64,000 nucleotides of DNA from Haladaptatus litoreus (GTDB lineage: Archaea; Halobacteriota; Halobacteria; Halobacteriales; Haladaptataceae), in assembly GCF_900156425.1 (NCBI RefSeq), contig NZ_FTNO01000002.1, positions 569,236-633,235 of the forward strand. Reading direction: 5' to 3'. Shown piece after piece: positions 60,839-64,000 of the stretch. A program made the translations under genes and the position numbers. The notes below the pieces were generated by a model that was not told the origin of the DNA, did no database searches, and saw nothing but the letters and a program-made list of their open reading frames with translations. The number at the start of each line of letters is the position of its first letter. The first letter of the stretch is position 1.

Positions 60839-60885
60839 CGTTGTACCGATTGAGAAGGGAATCGCCTGCGGATTTCCGCGGCGAA

Positions 60886-61083
60886 TTAAAACTCGTGTTC
60901 GACCTCGTCTTTGTCCGCCTTTTGGATGATAATCTTGTCTTCTCGGACCCGGACGAAGACCTCATCACCGATTTCCATGCCAGCAACGGCCAGTTCGTCT
61001 TCATGAAGATTGACGTGAACGTTGTGGTATTCGCCGTCTTCGTCTTTCGCGCCACTCGGGCTGAGCTTCTTTTTCCGTACCAT
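60886..61083 (-). CDS. Small AbrB/SpoVT-like protein (65 aa)
   Basis: A 65-residue protein starting with basic MVRKKKLSPSGAK and then strands HNVHVNLHEDELAVAGMEIGDEVFVRVREDKIIIQKAD. The pattern L-x(5)-G-x-x-x-G-D-x-V-x-V-x-V resembles the swapped-hairpin AbrB DNA-binding fold. Haloarchaea carry close relatives of unknown target. An ACTTAAGT box lies about 37 bases upstream on the minus strand. It precedes pyrD in the same direction. Confidence 0.75.
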   Translation of the reverse strand: MVRKKKLSPSGAKDEDGEYHNVHVNLHEDELAVAGMEIGDEVFVRVREDKIIIQKADKDEVEHEF

Positions 61084-61240
61084 CGCGGTATCTTATGCAG
61101 TCCTTCGCCGTAGCATCTACTTAAGTGTTTTCTACCGTACTGTTCTGCTTCGCCGCTCTCACCGATTCCATACACACTGAAGCCACTTACCTTGCTCGGC
61201 CTTCGTTCCTCCTTTCGAAAAACCACAGGAGGGCAAAACA

Positions 61241-61293
61241 TGGTATAAATATTTATCGACGAAAACCGCTCATATCGGCGATATATTTATAGT
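61241..61293 (+). promoter_or_regulatory. Two TATA boxes before the MC1 gene
   Basis: GGTATAAATATTTATCG (61242-61258) and GATATATTTATAG (61280-61292) are two strong TATA-like elements. The second predicts transcription starting at about 61310-61316, at the first ATG (61314). The doubled box fits high expression of an abundant chromosomal protein. Confidence 0.6.
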
Positions 61294-61313
61294 GGCCCCT
61301 GTGCTGGATTGGC

Positions 61314-61637
61314 ATGGAGGAGAAAACCATGGTACGTGACGATGGTAAGCGAAACTTTGCACTGCGCCAAACGGATGGAGATGAATCGAGTGTCTTCTCG
61401 GGTAACACCCCGCGACAGGCCGCGCTCAAAGCAGCGCGACGGCTCGACCCCGGAGGTTCCGAAGACGCAGCAGATCGAGTTGAACTGCGACTTCGAGAGA
61501 AGGGAACCGACAAAGTCCACATCTACGAAGGATGGGCATGGCACGAAGAGGCCCCCGACGACAAACCTGACTGGATGCCGGGAGAAATCACCGAGGCGAA
61601 CGTTTCCAAACAAGGCATCGAACACTTAGACGAGTGA
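61314..61637 (+). CDS. Chromosomal protein MC1-family
   Basis: A 107-residue homologue of the archaeal non-histone protein MC1. Hallmarks: DDGKRNFALRQTDGDESSVFSGNTPRQAALKAARRL and the region HIYEGWAWHEEAPDDKPDWMP, close to the Trp/Pro-rich DNA-kinking part of MC1. It binds double-stranded DNA as a monomer and bends it. Two starts compete: ATG 61314 (leaderless from the nearby TATA box) and ATG 61329, preceded by GGAGGAG at 9 bases, which would give MVRDDGKRNF; the second matches relatives better. Unlike classic MC1, this form is acidic overall. Confidence 0.9.
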   Translation: MEEKTMVRDDGKRNFALRQTDGDESSVFSGNTPRQAALKAARRLDPGGSEDAADRVELRLREKGTDKVHIYEGWAWHEEAPDDKPDWMPGEITEANVSKQGIEHLDE

Positions 61638-61900
61638 AACGCTTCCGTTTTGACATCTATGCCTTTCACGAGGCACTCACAAGTAATATATAATTCTTCG
61701 AACGCACGCGAGCTCGTTGACAAAGATTTTTGTTTCCTCCACGTAACGTTGGGGATGCGCGGGGCACATCCGACCGGACTGAACGCACGACGCGTGGGAT
61801 GACGGTTCGGCCTCCACTCGCGCGATACTTTTGCTACGATGAGCTATCGGTTCGTTCACTTTCCTCGTCTAATGCTAGTGAATATACCCCAATGAGATTG
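61638..61900. other. Gene-free spacer before the rRNA promoters
   Basis: About 260 bases with no credible gene. AAGTAATATATAATTC (61681-61696) is AT-rich and could be a promoter or terminator element for the MC1 transcript. Open frames here are short and not protein-like. Nothing else is seen. Confidence 0.5.
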
Positions 61901-61937
61901 TAGTTCGACGGCCTTAAACGTATGCCTGCCATTCGTA
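61901..61937 (+). promoter_or_regulatory. rRNA promoter P1 (most diverged)
   Basis: TTCGACGGCCTTAAAC followed by GTATGCCTGCCATTCG resembles the haloarchaeal rRNA promoter consensus TTCGACGCCCTTAAGT...GG...TTCGG, with several changes. It is the outermost of four similar elements leading to 16S rRNA. Confidence 0.55.
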
Positions 61938-62031
61938 CAAATGCGAAGGTCGCATGGTGGTCTGCCACCGCGTGACTGCTCGACTCCCACGCCATCGCGG
62001 CTGAAAATCGGAATCGGGCAAAAGAAAACCC

Positions 62032-62066
62032 AATCCAATGCTCTTAAGTGTATAGGGGCATTCGGA
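62032..62066 (+). promoter_or_regulatory. rRNA promoter P2
   Basis: CCAATGCTCTTAAGTGTATA followed by GGGGCATTCGG matches the haloarchaeal rRNA promoter (CTTAAGTG TATA-like box, start site near the ATTCGG). Confidence 0.75.
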
Positions 62067-62111
62067 TGTAATGTCGACGGCGTCCCGCGATTCGGGACCG
62101 CCAACACACAT

Positions 62112-62148
62112 CCAATTCGGTGCCTTTAAGTAACTAAGGCGATTCGGA
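62112..62148 (+). promoter_or_regulatory. rRNA promoter P3
   Basis: CCAATTCGGTGCCTTTAAGT followed by AACTAAGGCGATTCGG, the same layout as P2 about 80 bases further on. Confidence 0.75.
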
Positions 62149-62193
62149 TTGGATGTGATACGCGCCCTCGGCGACACTCGCCGAGGACGAGCG

Positions 62194-62229
62194 AAATCCG
62201 ACGCCCTTAAGTATAACAGGGCACTCGGA
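62194..62229 (+). promoter_or_regulatory. rRNA promoter P4 (closest to 16S)
   Basis: AAATCCGACGCCCTTAAGTA followed by TAACAGGGCACTCGG is almost the textbook haloarchaeal rRNA promoter. Transcription probably starts around the CTCGGA at 62224-62229, giving a leader of about 300 bases. The P2-P4 spacing is about 80 bases each. Confidence 0.85.
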
Positions 62230-62526
62230 TATGAACGCGAAGAAAGACTCAACACGCGATCTGCGAGGCGTTCAACTCGTCTCGCAATCTCGGACAACGA
62301 AGGTTCGAAGGGTTTAATACCCTTCCTCGCCTTCCATCAAGTCCGAAGGAAATGAGGATTCCACCCCTGCGGTCAGCCGTACATGATGGAATCTGATGTT
62401 AGCCCTGGTAGTTCGGTGACACCCGTCCAGTCATTTGGTTCGGGGTCGTCGAACGACGGAACATAGCACAATGCATATCTGCATTAGTGTCTCCGCCAGA
62501 CCCTCCGAGCATTATGCTCGGAAACC
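62230..62526 (+). other. 16S rRNA 5' leader
   Basis: Transcribed spacer between P4 and 16S. It contains a 7-bp hairpin GAAGGGT/ACCCTTC (62307-62325), a 5-bp hairpin ATGCA/TGCAT (62471-62484), and CCGAGCAT/ATGCTCGG (62505-62521) immediately before the mature 5' end. The 3' half of the long processing stem lies beyond the window, so the bulge-helix-bulge site for EndA cannot be located. Confidence 0.7.
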
Positions 62527-63998
<1,472 letters not shown>

Positions 63999-64000
63999 AA

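Overview
This window comes from a halophilic archaeon (class Halobacteria). The proteins are strongly acidic, TATA boxes of the TTTAWA type sit about 25-30 bases before start codons (many leaderless genes), and the tRNA and 16S rRNA sequences are archaeal. A complete 1472-base 16S rRNA gene closes the window behind tandem haloarchaeal rRNA promoters. Base composition looks moderate for the class (roughly 58-60% GC by eye), and the general look resembles Haladaptatus-like genomes, but that genus guess is inference only. No tools were run; names rest on recognised motifs and family memory.

Layout. 0-9.3 kb: an HTH protein cut by the window edge, tRNA-Pro with a nearby copy of its 3' end, a DUF5814-type helicase, a cupin gene behind a TnpB homologue whose three RuvC catalytic residues are all replaced, a site-2 protease with CBS domains, an SRAP protein, a lipoprotein and tRNA-His. 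9.3-27.7 kb: core metabolism and maintenance: aspartate kinase, three tetrapyrrole genes (hemL, then hemC-hemD) with a DHH/RecJ-like nuclease directly downstream, a YeiH transporter, NifU-like protein, sulfatase plus flippase-like pair, ketopantoate reductase, prephenate dehydratase, Hsp20 and a peroxiredoxin. 27.7-29.1 kb: a decay zone with two frameshifted genes around an inverted-repeat element. 29.1-34.2 kb: leuS, ilvA with ridA (RidA clears reactive enamines made by IlvA) and tRNA-Ser. 34.2-42.4 kb: small regulators, a dipeptide-type ABC transporter with dppB divergent from dppCDF, a CAP-domain protein and rtcA. 42.4-50.5 kb: a possible small RNA, thermosome subunit, Tat-exported His-rich protein, alanine dehydrogenase/ornithine cyclodeaminase homologue, Ski2-like helicase, HAD phosphatase and a NucS-N-like zinc-ribbon protein. 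50.5-61.7 kb: repeat elements, endA-trpS, pheS-pheT, pyrD and chromosomal protein MC1. 61.7-64 kb: rRNA promoters, leader and 16S rRNA.

Common thread. A large share of the window serves translation and RNA: three aminoacyl-tRNA synthetases (Leu, Trp, Phe), the tRNA splicing endonuclease, RNA cyclase, three tRNAs and 16S rRNA. 

Most interesting: (1) the nuclease-dead TnpB homologue in an apparent operon with a cupin gene, a candidate archaeal RNA-guided repressor; (2) a dispersed repeat at about 28.2, 50.6 and 59.4 kb that carries a hairpin whose architecture is preserved while its stem sequences differ between copies by compensatory change; (3) a near-identical hairpin 19-20 bases downstream of both tRNA-His and tRNA-Ser.
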